A stretch of DNA of 64,000 nucleotides from CAVVZJ01 sp963752755. Its GTDB lineage: Bacteria; Planctomycetota; Planctomycetia; Isosphaerales; Isosphaeraceae. Positions within the stretch are counted from its first letter, which is position 1. Every line of letters starts with the position of its first letter. The translations under genes were made by a program, and so were the position numbers. The stretch covers positions 124,001-188,000 of the forward strand of contig CAVVZJ010000004.1 in NCBI GenBank assembly GCA_963752755.1, read 5' to 3'. Positions 44,053-53,724 of this stretch are shown piece by piece. The notes below the pieces were generated by a model that was not told where the DNA came from, searched no databases, and was given only the letters and a program-made list of their open reading frames with translations.

Positions 44053-44979
44053 ATGCGAAGCTGGCCCCTCACCCTGCTCGCGGTGCTGGTCATTCTCCAG
44101 GGACAGGCCACGGCCGATGATGGTCTCGCCTGTTGCCAGGCCCCAAGTCAACCGGCCTTCCGGATCGGAGCCGTCGCTTCCGGTCCCGGCACCGTGACGG
44201 TCTTTCAGGGCCTCCGCCGCCACCTCGCCCGCAATGGCCTGGACGTCGATTACGTGCTCTATTCGAACTACGACGCGCTGGTCGAGGCCTTGCACCAGAA
44301 GCAGGTCGATGTGGCCTGGAATACCCCGCTGGCGCACGCAAAGTATCACCGCCTGGCCGGCAACGCGAGCCAGGCGCTGGTGATGCGCGACGTGGACCGT
44401 GACTTCCGCTCCAAGCTGATCGTCCGCAAGGACGCCAGCATCGCCGCCCTGAGCGGCCTCGCGGGCAAGACCTTGATTCTCGGCAGCCGCGACGCCGCCG
44501 AGGCGACCGTCCTGCCGCTCTACTACCTCGGTCGCGAGGGGATCGACACGTCCAAGATCCCGGTCCTGAGCCTCGACCGGGAGATGGACCTTCGCGGCAA
44601 TCCCTGCTCCAGCGAGGTCCACGTCCTCCAGGCACTCCGCGAGGGTCGCGGTCAGGCCGGCATCATCGGTGAGCGGCTCTGGAATCGGCTCCAGGCCGAA
44701 CACCCCGAGCAGGTCGCCGACCTGGCCGACCTCTGGACGACACCCGCCTTCAGCCATTGCGTCTTCACCGCGCGCCTGGACTTCAACGACCAGCTTGCTC
44801 GTCGGTTCACGGAGCTGATGACCGCGATGGACCCGGCCGACCCATTGAGCGCCGAGGTCATGCGGCTCGAAGGCACGCGGCAATGGTGCGTCGGCAGCCA
44901 GGAAGGCTTCCGTGATCTCGTCCGCGCTCTCGACGAGCCGGAGACCTGTTGCTGCTGCGAGCCGGAGACGAGCCGATGA
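44053..44979 (+). CDS. PhnD-like periplasmic phosphate/phosphonate-binding protein with Cys-rich ends
   Basis: 308 residues. A signal peptide (MRSWPLTLLAVLVILQGQAT) is followed by CC in GLACCQAP. The PhnD-type core reads FRIGAVASGPGTVTVFQGLR, DALVEALHQKQVDVAWNTPL and HVLQALREGRGQAGII, the type-2 periplasmic binding fold. The C-terminus ends CCCC before EPETSR, an unusual cysteine cluster. No ABC permease or ATPase is adjacent. The next gene overlaps it by ATGA and encodes a secreted nitrilase, so the two are one unit. The ligand is unknown. Confidence 0.8.
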   Translation: MRSWPLTLLAVLVILQGQATADDGLACCQAPSQPAFRIGAVASGPGTVTVFQGLRRHLARNGLDVDYVLYSNYDALVEALHQKQVDVAWNTPLAHAKYHRLAGNASQALVMRDVDRDFRSKLIVRKDASIAALSGLAGKTLILGSRDAAEATVLPLYYLGREGIDTSKIPVLSLDREMDLRGNPCSSEVHVLQALREGRGQAGIIGERLWNRLQAEHPEQVADLADLWTTPAFSHCVFTARLDFNDQLARRFTELMTAMDPADPLSAEVMRLEGTRQWCVGSQEGFRDLVRALDEPETCCCCEPETSR

Positions 44980-46043
44980 ACGCGAAATGGCCGGTCCTCG
45001 CCGCCTGGCTGGCAATCACCGTCGCCCCCGTCCTCGGTGGGGACGAAGCTCCGTCCGCAACCGCCTCGAAGATCGACCGGTCGCCCCGGAAGGTCGTCGT
45101 CGGGACGGCCATCTTCGGGCCTTATGGCCGCTATCCGGGGCTTGAAGAGCGGTTGAAGGTACTGACCGGATTGATCGACACGATGGCCCGCCAGGCCGAG
45201 GAAAAGTATCCAGGCCAGGGACTCGACCTGGCTGTCTTGCCCGAGACCGCCGTGACCTCGACCGCCGGACCCGCTTCCGCGCGGGCGATCCCGCTCGAAG
45301 GGCCGGTGAAGGAGACGTTCGCCTCAGTCGCAAGAAAGCACAGGACGTACCTCGTCGTGCCGATGGACCTCGCCGAGTCCGGGCCGGAGGGGACGACCTA
45401 TGTCAATGCCGCGATCCTCTTCGATCGCCAGGGCGAGGTCGCCGGGATCTATCGCAAGGTCCACCCGGTCGCCGTCCTCGGCACCGACGAGCTGGAGGGC
45501 GGCATCACACCTGGTCGCGAGTTCCCGGTCTTCGAGTGCGACTTCGGCAAGCTCGGAATCCAGATCTGCTGGGACATCCAGTTCGATGATGGCTGGAACG
45601 CCCTCGCCCGCAAGGGGGCCGAGATTGTCGTCTGGCCGAGTGCCTCGCCGGCCACGGCCAAGCCTGCCGCTCGGGCCGGCCGGCAACGCTACTACATCGT
45701 GTCGAGCTGCTGGCGCGAAGATGCCACGATCTTCGAGCCAACCGGCCTGATTGCCGCTCAGGTCGAGCCGCCGGGCCAGGTCCTCGTCCATCAGATCGAC
45801 CTTAGCTACGCGGTCCTCGGCTGGTCGAGCCCCTTGCGCAATGGGGAAGCGCTCCACGGGAAGTTCGGGGACAAGGTGGGCTACCACTACGAGCCTCGCG
45901 AGGACCTCGGACTCTTCTGGTCGAACGACCCGAACACCCCGATTGGCCAGATGATCCAGGCGTTCGGCCTGGAAGAGATCGATCCCCAGATCCGCCGGAA
46001 CCGTCGCCTTCAGGATGAGGCGCGGGGCGGGCCGGCGCATTGA
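44976..46043 (+). CDS. Exported carbon-nitrogen hydrolase (nitrilase family)
   Basis: 355 residues with the Glu-Lys-Cys triad: VLPETA (Glu90), YRKVHP (Lys161) and IQICWDIQFDDGW (Cys198). A signal peptide (VLAAWLAITVAPVLGG) sends it out of the cytosol, which is uncommon for this family. A C-terminal extension (about residues 275-355) follows the nitrilase core. The gene overlaps the PhnD-like gene by four bases. The pair may bind and hydrolyse a nitrogen-containing substrate at the cell surface; its chemistry is not fixed by the sequence. Confidence 0.85.
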   Translation: MNAKWPVLAAWLAITVAPVLGGDEAPSATASKIDRSPRKVVVGTAIFGPYGRYPGLEERLKVLTGLIDTMARQAEEKYPGQGLDLAVLPETAVTSTAGPASARAIPLEGPVKETFASVARKHRTYLVVPMDLAESGPEGTTYVNAAILFDRQGEVAGIYRKVHPVAVLGTDELEGGITPGREFPVFECDFGKLGIQICWDIQFDDGWNALARKGAEIVVWPSASPATAKPAARAGRQRYYIVSSCWREDATIFEPTGLIAAQVEPPGQVLVHQIDLSYAVLGWSSPLRNGEALHGKFGDKVGYHYEPREDLGLFWSNDPNTPIGQMIQAFGLEEIDPQIRRNRRLQDEARGGPAH

Positions 46044-46062
46044 TCGGGAGATGTCGCGGCTT

Positions 46063-46566
46063 ATGAGCGACTGGAAATCCCGGATGCAGAAGTCGGTCCG
46101 CCACCTCGCCGAGCAATTGTCCGGCATCCGGCCGGGCACGTTGAGCATCGGGTTCCTCGAAACTTTCCGCGTTCCAATCCCGGGCACCACCCTCACCCTC
46201 GGTCGGCTGGCGACGATCACTCGTCAGGGAGACCGCCTCCTCGTCCGACCCCACGACCGGAGTGCGGTCCCCTCTTTCGTCAAGGCGCTCGCCGACGCTC
46301 GCCTGAACGCCTACGCCCTCGACCCGACCACGGTGGCCGTCAGCGTGCCGCCCGTCAGCGGCGAACAGCGGGCTGAAATCGGCCGGCATGTCAAGAAGCT
46401 CGGCGAGGAAGCCAAGGTCGCCGTCCGCTCGATCCGCCAGGACGCCCGCAAGCAGATCGCCGCCCGGGGTCGCGGCTCGGAGCGCGCCGTTCAGGAGGTG
46501 ACCGACAACGCCGTCACCGAGATCGAACGCCTCGTGAAGCAAAAGCTGGCCGTCCTGGAACGTTGA
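46063..46566 (+). CDS. Ribosome-recycling-factor-like paralog
   Basis: 167 residues. The pattern is that of RRF with weaker conservation: RPGTLSIGFLETFRVPIPGT, LGRLATITRQGDRLLVRPHD, TVAVSVPPVSGEQRAEIGR and VKKLGEEAKVAVRSIRQDA, which line up with RRF beta-strands and its triple-helix bundle. It is shorter than canonical RRF (about 185) and lies apart from the usual tsf-pyrH-frr neighbourhood, so it is more likely a second paralog than the housekeeping frr. The ATG at 46063 is placed 12 bases after GGGAG. The paralog role is unknown. Confidence 0.7.
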   Translation: MSDWKSRMQKSVRHLAEQLSGIRPGTLSIGFLETFRVPIPGTTLTLGRLATITRQGDRLLVRPHDRSAVPSFVKALADARLNAYALDPTTVAVSVPPVSGEQRAEIGRHVKKLGEEAKVAVRSIRQDARKQIAARGRGSERAVQEVTDNAVTEIERLVKQKLAVLER

Positions 46567-46638
46567 CGCGACCCAGGCTCTCCGTTCCGGCAGGCGCAAA
46601 CCCCGGCCACTCCCTCAAATCCGGAAGGACCATCGCCG

Positions 46639-47088
46639 ATGTCCGAGCACCACGCCACCATCCGCTGGCACCGCGAGACCCCCGACTTCGATACCAGGTC
46701 TTACAACCGGGATCACGACTGGATCTTCGACGCCCCGGTCACCATCCGCGCCTCGGCCAACCCCGCTTACCGGGGCAACGATCGCTGTGTCGATCCGGAA
46801 GAGGCGTTCGTCGCCAGCCTTTCCAGTTGCCATATGTTGACTTTCCTCGCCCTCGCCTCGATGAAGGGCTTCACGCTGGACGACTATGAGGACGAGGCGA
46901 TCGGCCAGCTCGGCAAGGCGGCCAGCGGGGAGCTTGCCATGCTCCACGTCGCGCTCCGCCCCCGGATCGTTTTCAGCGGCGACAAGATCCCGACCCCTGA
47001 GGAAATCCGCCAGCTCCACGACGACGCCCACCACCGCTGCTTCATCGCCAACTCGGTCAAGACCGAGGTGGTCGTCGAGCCGCGATAG
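46639..47088 (+). CDS. OsmC-family peroxiredoxin-like protein
   Basis: 149 residues with the OsmC/Ohr fold. The two redox cysteines sit in SLSSCHMLTFLALAS and AHHRCFIANSVKTEV. The DPEEAFVASLSSCHM segment is the strongest signature. Family members reduce organic hydroperoxides in the cytosol. The gene follows the RRF-like gene by 72 bases, and the pair could be one transcript. Confidence 0.9.
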   Translation: MSEHHATIRWHRETPDFDTRSYNRDHDWIFDAPVTIRASANPAYRGNDRCVDPEEAFVASLSSCHMLTFLALASMKGFTLDDYEDEAIGQLGKAASGELAMLHVALRPRIVFSGDKIPTPEEIRQLHDDAHHRCFIANSVKTEVVVEPR

Positions 47089-47212
47089 CGGGCGTTGGTT
47101 CCTGGCGAGGCTCCGATGCCGGCGATCCAGAAGACCGTGGCGAAGCGTCGAAGACTTGTTTAACCTACAGGAGCCGTGTTCCTGGGCAAGCCTTGGCGGG
47201 ATGGAGGCCAGC

Positions 47213-48628
47213 ATGGGTCCAGACCCCTCGCGACCGTGGGTACGCATCCCGCGACGCTCGTTCCTTGTCGCCTCCTGCGCCGGTCTTGCTGGGCTCCGCT
47301 GGCAGCCGTCGGCCACGACGGCGGAGATCGCTCGACGTCCCGCCCGCTCGGCCATCCTCTTTTTTCTCTGTGGCGGCTCATCCCACCTCGACATGTGGGA
47401 CCTCAAGCCCGACGCTCCGGCCGAGTACCGCGGCGAGTTCCAGCCGATCGAAACCTCGGCGCCGGGCGTCCGGCTGAGCGAGCATCTGCCCTTGCTCGCC
47501 CGCCAGGCCCACCACCTCGCGGTCGTCAATTCCGTCGGCGGCACGGTCAACACCAACGACCACCACGCCGGCTACTACTACAATCTGACCGGTCACGTCC
47601 CCGACCCAAGCTTCCTGACCCTCGGCAACGATCGCACGCCTCGGCCTGACGACTGGCCTTATCTCGGTGCCGTCGTCGCCTCGCGACGCCCCGCCCACCC
47701 AACCTTGCCGAACGCGATCAGCCTGCCCCACAAGCCGAGCAAGGCCCCTTACACCCGCCCCGGCCAGTTCGCCGCGCGGCTCGGAGTCGAGCACGAACCG
47801 CTCTACGTTCACGGCTCGATCGAGAACCCGCTCCACTTCGAAGCCCCCGCACTGACACTCTCCGGCGACGTCACCCCGGCTCGCTTGCTCGATCGTCGCT
47901 CGTTGCTGGCAACCGTCGATGACGCTCGCCGCGAGTTCGACGCCAGCCGACTCGTCCGGACGTGGTCCAGCCTCCAGCAACGCGCCTGGGGCCTGCTCGC
48001 CTCGTCGCAGACGACCGCCGCGTTCGACGTCGCCAGCGAGCCGGTAAGCGTCCGCGAGCGGTACGGAGCGACGGTCAATGGCATGAGCCTGCTCCTGGCG
48101 CGTCGGCTGGTCGAGGCGGGGGTGCCGTTCGTGACGGTCTTCTGGAAGGAGAACGAGGCAATCGCCTCGAAGTGCAAGAGCGCTGGCGGCTGGGACACGC
48201 ACGGCAGCAACTTCACCTGCCTCAAGGAAAACCTCCTGCCCGAGTTCGACCGTGGCTTCTCCGCCCTCGTCGCCGACCTGGCCGATCGCGGCTTGCTCGA
48301 CGAGACCCTGCTGATCGTGACCAGTGAGATGGGCCGCAAGCCAAAGATTGGCGACCCGCGCTCCGGCGGCACCAACGGCGCCGGTCGCGATCACTGGACT
48401 CACTGTCAGAGCGTCGTCCTCGCCGGTGGCGGCGTTCGCGGCGGCCAGACCTACGGAACCAGCGACCGCTTCGGCGAGTATCCCGCCAGCCGGCCCGTCA
48501 CGCCCGCCCACATCGCCCGGACCGTCTATCACGCCATGGGCGTCGACGACCTGACCGCCAACGACCGCGACGGCCGCGTCTTCAACCTGCTCGACGCGGG
48601 TGAGCCCTTGCTCGACCTCTTCGGCTGA
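47213..48628 (+). CDS. DUF1501 (sulfatase-like fold) Tat-exported protein
   Basis: 471 residues. A twin-arginine-type signal (IPRRSFLVASCAGLAGLRW) is followed by the DUF1501 pattern: ILFFLCGGSSHLDMWDLKPD, GGTVNTNDHHAGYYYNLTG and GGWDTHGSNFTCLKENLLPE. The late alkaline-phosphatase-like site reads LLIVTSEMGRKPKIG and GRDHWTHCQSVVLAGGG. The ATG at 47213 has GGAGG five bases before it. DUF1501 proteins are abundant and uncharacterised in Planctomycetes, often paired with DUF1549/1553 cytochromes. Here the partner is the next Tat protein. Confidence 0.9.
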   Translation: MGPDPSRPWVRIPRRSFLVASCAGLAGLRWQPSATTAEIARRPARSAILFFLCGGSSHLDMWDLKPDAPAEYRGEFQPIETSAPGVRLSEHLPLLARQAHHLAVVNSVGGTVNTNDHHAGYYYNLTGHVPDPSFLTLGNDRTPRPDDWPYLGAVVASRRPAHPTLPNAISLPHKPSKAPYTRPGQFAARLGVEHEPLYVHGSIENPLHFEAPALTLSGDVTPARLLDRRSLLATVDDARREFDASRLVRTWSSLQQRAWGLLASSQTTAAFDVASEPVSVRERYGATVNGMSLLLARRLVEAGVPFVTVFWKENEAIASKCKSAGGWDTHGSNFTCLKENLLPEFDRGFSALVADLADRGLLDETLLIVTSEMGRKPKIGDPRSGGTNGAGRDHWTHCQSVVLAGGGVRGGQTYGTSDRFGEYPASRPVTPAHIARTVYHAMGVDDLTANDRDGRVFNLLDAGEPLLDLFG

Positions 48629-48659
48629 GCCCGGTCCCGAGAATTCCTGGAGCCCTCCT

Positions 48660-49931
48660 ATGCTGAATCGACGTGAATTTCTCGGAGGCGTCGGCGCTGG
48701 TCTGCTGATCCCCTCCCTGTCCTGGGCGCGTCCGGCTCGCGAGGGCCAGCGCAAGCGACTGGCGGTGGTCACGACGGTCTGGCGGTATCACTCCCACTCC
48801 TGGCACATGGCCACGCGGTTTCTCGTCGGTTATCCGATCCGGGGAAAGTGGCATCAGCCGGATCTGGAGGTGGTCTCGGCCTATGTCGATCAGAAGTCCG
48901 AAGGGGACCTGAGCCAGAGGCGCGCCGAGGAGTTTGGGTTCACGATCTACCCCACCATCGCCGAGGCCCTCCGCTGTGGCGGCGACAAGCTCGCGGTCGA
49001 TGCCGTGCTCGTCGTCGGCGAGCACGGTGATTATCCGGTCAACGAGATCGGCCAGAAACGATACCCGCGCTATCAATTCTTCAAGCAGATCGTGGACGTC
49101 TTCCACCAGGACGGCCGGACGACCCCCGTCTTCAGCGACAAGCATCTCTCCTGGAATCTCGACTGGGCCAAGGAGATGGTTGCCACGTCTCACGCGATGG
49201 GATTCCCCTTTCTGGCTGGCTCCTCCTTGCCCGTGACCTGGCGCATGCCGTCGATCGACATGCCGCTCGGCTCCGAGATCGAGGAGATGGTCGGCGTTGC
49301 CTTTGGACCGGTCGATATCTACGACTTCCACGCCCTGGAGATGATCCAGTGCATGGCCGAGCGTCGTCGCGGCCGTGAGACGGGCATTGTCGCCGTCCAC
49401 GCATTGCGCGGTGATTCGGTCTGGGAGGCGATGGGGTCCGGCTCCTGGGCCGCAGGCGGCTGGGACCCGCGACTCTTCGAGGCCTGCCTCTGCCGGAGCC
49501 AGACCCTCGCCCAGCCGCCGACCTTCAGCCACCGCTACCCGACCCCCGCCCAGATGCGCCAGTGGGTCGAGCACCCCGTCGCCTACCGCTTCGAGTACGC
49601 CGACGGCACGAAGGCGACGATGCTCCAGCTCAACGGACTCGTCCAGGACTTCACCTTCGCCGCCCGTCTCAAAGGTCGTGATGAGCCTCTTTCGACCCTC
49701 TTCTACCTGCCCCCGAACCCCAATGTCGTCTATTCGGCCGCGTTGATGTCCAAGGCTGAGTCGATGTTTCTGACCGGCAAGGCACCTTACCCCGTCGAGC
49801 GCACGCTCCTCACCAGCGGCCTCACCGCCGCCGCTCTCCGCTCCCTCGCCGAGGGGCAAAAACGCCTCGAAACACCCCAGCTCGCCGTGCGCTACGAGCC
49901 GCCTTACGAGTCGACGTTCTGGCAGGAGTGA
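48660..49931 (+). CDS. Tat-exported planctomycete protein of unknown function
   Basis: 423 residues. The start MLNRREFLGGVGAGLLIPSL is a twin-arginine signal. The body reads LAVVTTVWRYHSHSWHMATR, VDAVLVVGEHGDYPVNEIGQ and SIDMPLGSEIEEMVGVAFG without any motif I can name. It contains several conserved His (RYHSHSWH). It is 31 bases downstream of the DUF1501 gene and co-directional, so probably one operon. A hydrolase or isomerase with an Asp/His metal site is possible but unproven. Confidence 0.7.
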   Translation: MLNRREFLGGVGAGLLIPSLSWARPAREGQRKRLAVVTTVWRYHSHSWHMATRFLVGYPIRGKWHQPDLEVVSAYVDQKSEGDLSQRRAEEFGFTIYPTIAEALRCGGDKLAVDAVLVVGEHGDYPVNEIGQKRYPRYQFFKQIVDVFHQDGRTTPVFSDKHLSWNLDWAKEMVATSHAMGFPFLAGSSLPVTWRMPSIDMPLGSEIEEMVGVAFGPVDIYDFHALEMIQCMAERRRGRETGIVAVHALRGDSVWEAMGSGSWAAGGWDPRLFEACLCRSQTLAQPPTFSHRYPTPAQMRQWVEHPVAYRFEYADGTKATMLQLNGLVQDFTFAARLKGRDEPLSTLFYLPPNPNVVYSAALMSKAESMFLTGKAPYPVERTLLTSGLTAAALRSLAEGQKRLETPQLAVRYEPPYESTFWQE

Positions 49932-50479
49932 GAACGAGATCTCCGTTCGCGAATCGCCGGAAAGCGCGCTCCTTCCCGGCTGGCCCGCCCGGACGCCGCG
50001 GTGCCGATTCTTCGCCTTCCCGGTTGGCCGACGTGCGGGATCGGAGTTGGATCGGGAGGATCGGGTAACCGTAACGACTGGGTGGCCTGCCACGGAGAGA
50101 CGTCAAAATGTCAACGGTCTTTGCCGCCCTGTGCGGCGCGTCCCCCTGGCATCCGGGAGGCGCCACGGCGCGTCTCTGAGACGTCCTGAATGCAGCGGAA
50201 ATGGGTCGCCAGCCGGGAAGTTCCGGCCTTGCCAAGTCCGGTTCCCTGCGGTACAAGGCCCGCACCCATCACCAGGGCCCCGGCGAGCCTCCTCACGGAC
50301 GGGGAGAGCCGCCGTATCCGGGTCCGGCGTCGCAAGGAAGCGGGCCGGCCGGATGCACTTCCCCCACGCGAGAGGATGTTCTCGACCTCTGGCCGGTTCC
50401 GGTTGAGGTCGGAAACGCTTCCGCCTTCACGTCGAATCTCCGGGCCGACTTCCCCGGCCCACTTCGGGATCGATCGCCC
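49932..50479. other. Intergenic region upstream of the BamA-like gene
   Basis: 548 bases. The BamA frame is open upstream to 50201, but the translated part is low in family-like sequence. No tRNA, promoter pair or repeat was recognised. A GC-rich stretch with short inverted segments (GCGCCACGGCGCG near 50160) is the only structure seen. Confidence 0.4.
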
Positions 50480-53421
50480 ATGTCATCAGGCGCACCGACA
50501 ACGCCGACGGAGCCGGCTCTCCCCCCGGCCCCCCGACAGGACGCCCGACCCCGCCAAGCCGCGAGGGTGGCCGTCGCGATACGCTGGGCCGTCGTGCTCT
50601 CCTGGCTCGTCGCCTCCGTCGTCCCGGCCTCCGCCCAGTCCTCTTCCCGGGCCGTGGGCGGCACGGTCACCGAGATCGTCATCAAGGGCAACCGCTCCAT
50701 TCCCGTCGAGGAGATTCGGGCCAAACTCAAGACCCGCGTCGGTCGCGAGTACAACCAGCGATTCATCGACGAAGATGTCCAGAAGCTCCTATCGACCTCC
50801 TGGTTCGCCGATGTTCAGCCGTATTACGCCAAGGACCCCAAGAAACCGGACGGACTGATCGTCACCTTCGAGGTCTCCGAACTGCCGGTGCTCCGCGCCG
50901 TCGAGTTCCGCAACATGACCAAGCTCAAGCTCAAGGAGGTCGAGGAGTCCACCGGCTTGAAGGTCGGCAACCGGGCCGACTTCCTCAAGTGCCAGATGGC
51001 CGTCGGCCAGATCCAGCGGATGTATGCCGACAAGGGGTACGAGTGGGCCGCCGTCCGCCTGCTGGAAGGCGGCAAGCCCGGCGACACCCGTGCCATCTAC
51101 GAGATCTTCGAAGGGCCCAAGTGCCGGCTGGTCGACGTCACCTTCACCGGCAACAGCTTCGTCTCCGGCGAGGTGCTCCGCACCAAGACCGCCAGCAAGC
51201 GCGCCATCCTCGGTCTCGGCGGAACATTCCACCGCGATGACATGGAGGAAGATGCCCGCAAGCTGCGCGAGTATTACCAGTCCCAGGGCTTCTTCGAGGT
51301 CAAGGTCCGCCCGGTCGTGCGCCGCGACGCCAACATGGGTGACGTCCGCGTCGAGTTCGTCATCTGGGAGGGCACCCAGTTCAAGGTTCGCAACATCCGC
51401 TTCGAGGGTAACAAGCTGATCAACTCCGCCACGCTTCGCAACGGGTTGGTCATGCACTCCGGAAAGCCCTTCAGCGACGACCTCCGCGAGGCCGACCGCA
51501 AGAACCTCCAGGGCAAGTACGGCGCCATCGGCTGCATCGACGCCCAGGTCGGCATCGAGCGCGAGTACGCCGACCCGGAGAAGTCGCCCGGCGTGGTGGA
51601 TCTCGTCTATCGAATCGACGAAGGAGTGCCGTATCGTCTCGGCCGCCTGATCTTCAAGGGCAACAGCCGGACGCTCGACGCCGTGCTTCGCCGCGAGGCC
51701 AACATGGCTGGTCTCGTGCCCGGCGAGCCGATCGACGCCCAGCGGATCGAGAAGTTCGAGCAGAGGCTCAAGAACCTGAAGTATTTCTCGGGCGGCGGCG
51801 GACCAGGCGGACAGGGCAAGCCGATCGAGATCAAGCTGGTCAATCGCCGGCCCGCCGACGACCCGTTCGGGGGCAGCATCGATATCGAGGCCGAGCCCGC
51901 CCGGCGGCTTCCTCGGCGTCGGCCAGCCCCGGCTCCAGAACGCCGACGAGGTCCCCGAACTTCCCCCGCCGCCACCGTTGCCCGAGCCGCTGGCCCCCGG
52001 CCCCGGCCCGGCGGGAGTCGCCCCGCTCGGCCCCGCTCCAGGCGCAGGGGACCCTCTCGCCCCGCCGCTCGAAGGCGGCGCCCGGCAACCCCCTGGCCCC
52101 GCCGCTCGACGGCGGTGCCGGCGACCTCTTCGCCCCGCCGCTCGACGCCCCTGTCGGCCCGCTGGCGCCCCCGATGACTCCGGGGCCGGCCGCTCTGCCT
52201 CCTCCCTTGCCGCCGGACGGTCCGGCCGGGGGAGTACCCCGTACGCCGCCGCTCGGAGCCGACGTGCCCCCCGGGCTGATGCCGAGCATCCCCGGCCTGA
52301 ATGCCACCGACGTCGGCCCCGATCGCCAGGAGCCGTTCGGGAACCGCTCGTACGCCGACATCGTCACCGCCGTCGAGGAGGTGCCCACCGGCCGGCTCAT
52401 GTTCGGCGTCGGGGCCAGCAGCTTCCAGGGACTCAGCGGCAGCCTGATTCTCCATGAGACGAATTTCGATATCTTCAACTTTCCCCGTTCCTTCAACGAC
52501 CTCTTCAACGGCCGCGCCTTCCGCGGTCGTGGCCAGGACTTCCAGATCAACCTCTCGCCCGGCACGGTGATGAATCGGGCGATGGTCAGCTTCCGCGATC
52601 CCTACCTGTTCAACCTCCCGATCGGCCTGAATGTCTCCGGCTACACCTTCCAGCGTTATTACCCCAACTGGACCGAGGGCCGCGGCGGCGGCCGGTTCTC
52701 CCTGGGCCGCCAGTTCGGAACCCAGACGTACGCCGACGTCGCCTTCCGGGTCGAGGACGTCAACTTCACCGGCTTCCAGATTCCCGCCCCGGCCGAGTAC
52801 CTGGCGGCCCAGGGTCACACCACTCTCGCCACGATCCGTCCAAGCCTTCGCTTCGATAACCGCAACAACCCCTTCGCCCCCAACCAGGGCTATTACTTCG
52901 AAGGCGCCTTCGAGCAGGGTTGGGGCACCTTCACCTATCCCAAGCTCACCCTCGAAGGTCGCCAGTACGCCACCCTCGGCAGCCGGCCCGACGGCTCCGG
53001 CAAGCGCATCCTCACCTTCCGCCAGTTCTACGGCGTCAGCGGCCCCAACACGCCCGTTTATGAGCGGTTCTTCGCTGGCGACTGGCGGAGCCTCCGCGGT
53101 TTCGCCTACCGCGGCGTCGGCCCCCACGTTTACGGCCAGAACGTCGGCGGCCTCCAGATGTTCCTCGGCTCCCTCGAATACCAGTTCCCCTGGACTGCCA
53201 ACGACAAGCTTCAGCAGGTCTTCTTCTGCGACTTCGGCACGGTGGACAACGACTACAGCTTCAACGACTGGCGCGTCGCCATCGGTACCGGTGCCCGCAT
53301 CTATCTGCCCCAGCAGATGTTTGGTCCCCTACCCCTGGCCTTCGACATCGCCTACCCGATCCTCCACGAGAACGGTGATCGCACCCGCTACTTCACCTTC
53401 TTCATCGGCGCTTTCTGGTGA
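50480..53421 (+). CDS. BamA/TamA-like outer membrane protein with proline-rich linker (two frame breaks)
   Basis: About 980 residues. The N-terminal signal region (VVLSWLVASVVPASAQSS) is followed by several POTRA repeats: VTEIVIKGNRSIPVEEIRAK, LVDVTFTGNSFVSGEVLR, VRNIRFEGNKLINSATLRNG, RLGRLIFKGNSRTLDAVL. A break at about 51900 and another at about 52085 flank a Pro/Gly/Ala-rich linker (PPPPLPEPLAPGP, PLAPPLDGGAGD). The barrel follows in a third frame: NFTGFQIPAPAEYLAAQG, LRFDNRNNPFAPNQGYYF, WRSLRGFAYRGVGPH and FDIAYPILHENGDRTRYF. Membrane-protein assembly is the known role. The linker is unusually long. Confidence 0.85.
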
Positions 53422-53479
53422 TTGGTCCTGGGACGTGATACCGGATCGCCCGGATCAGGCGACTTTGTCCGGAGCCGTA

Positions 53480-53499
53480 GGGCCGACTGAAGTCGGCCC
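53480..53499. repeat. REP-like palindrome, copy 1
   Basis: GGGCCGACTGAAGTCGGCCC is nearly self-complementary (GGGCCGACT against AGTCGGCCC) and could fold as a hairpin. An identical copy lies 45 bases on. It sits between the convergent BamA-like and apt genes and may act as a shared terminator or REP element. Confidence 0.7.
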
Positions 53500-53524
53500 G
53501 AACTCGTGGAAACTCTTCGGGTTT

Positions 53525-53544
53525 GGGCCGACTGAAGTCGGCCC
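53525..53544. repeat. REP-like palindrome, copy 2
   Basis: Exact repeat of the 20-base palindrome at 53480-53499, same orientation, again with short G/T and C/A flanks. Related but weaker palindromes occur at about 35831-35902. Confidence 0.7.
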
Positions 53545-53724
53545 TACTCCCTCCGGCAAAGGACGCTGATCCAGCCAACTCGGTGTGAGTCCTTTGATTT
53601 GTCGGGCGTGGGCAGGACGCTGGGTTCGTGAATCCGAGGTCGGCGTCCTGCCTCCGTCGCACAAAACTGGCAACCGACACCGCGATTCGCTCCCGACTCC
53701 GGCCATCCTTCCAATGATCAACAT

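Larger units (their letters stand above)
53422..53724. other. Intergenic region holding REP-like palindromes
   Basis: 303 bases between convergent genes. Two copies of a 20-base palindrome are the only structure found; the rest shows nothing recognisable. Confidence 0.5.

Noticed and set aside
42625..45015. 796-residue minus-strand open frame across the OYE and PhnD genes
   Set aside because: It spans three well-supported plus-strand genes and shows only low-complexity Ala/Glu/Arg/Gly sequence.
47378..48772. 464-residue minus-strand frame opposite the DUF1501 gene
   Set aside because: No domain pattern; the plus-strand gene has a clear signal peptide and motifs.
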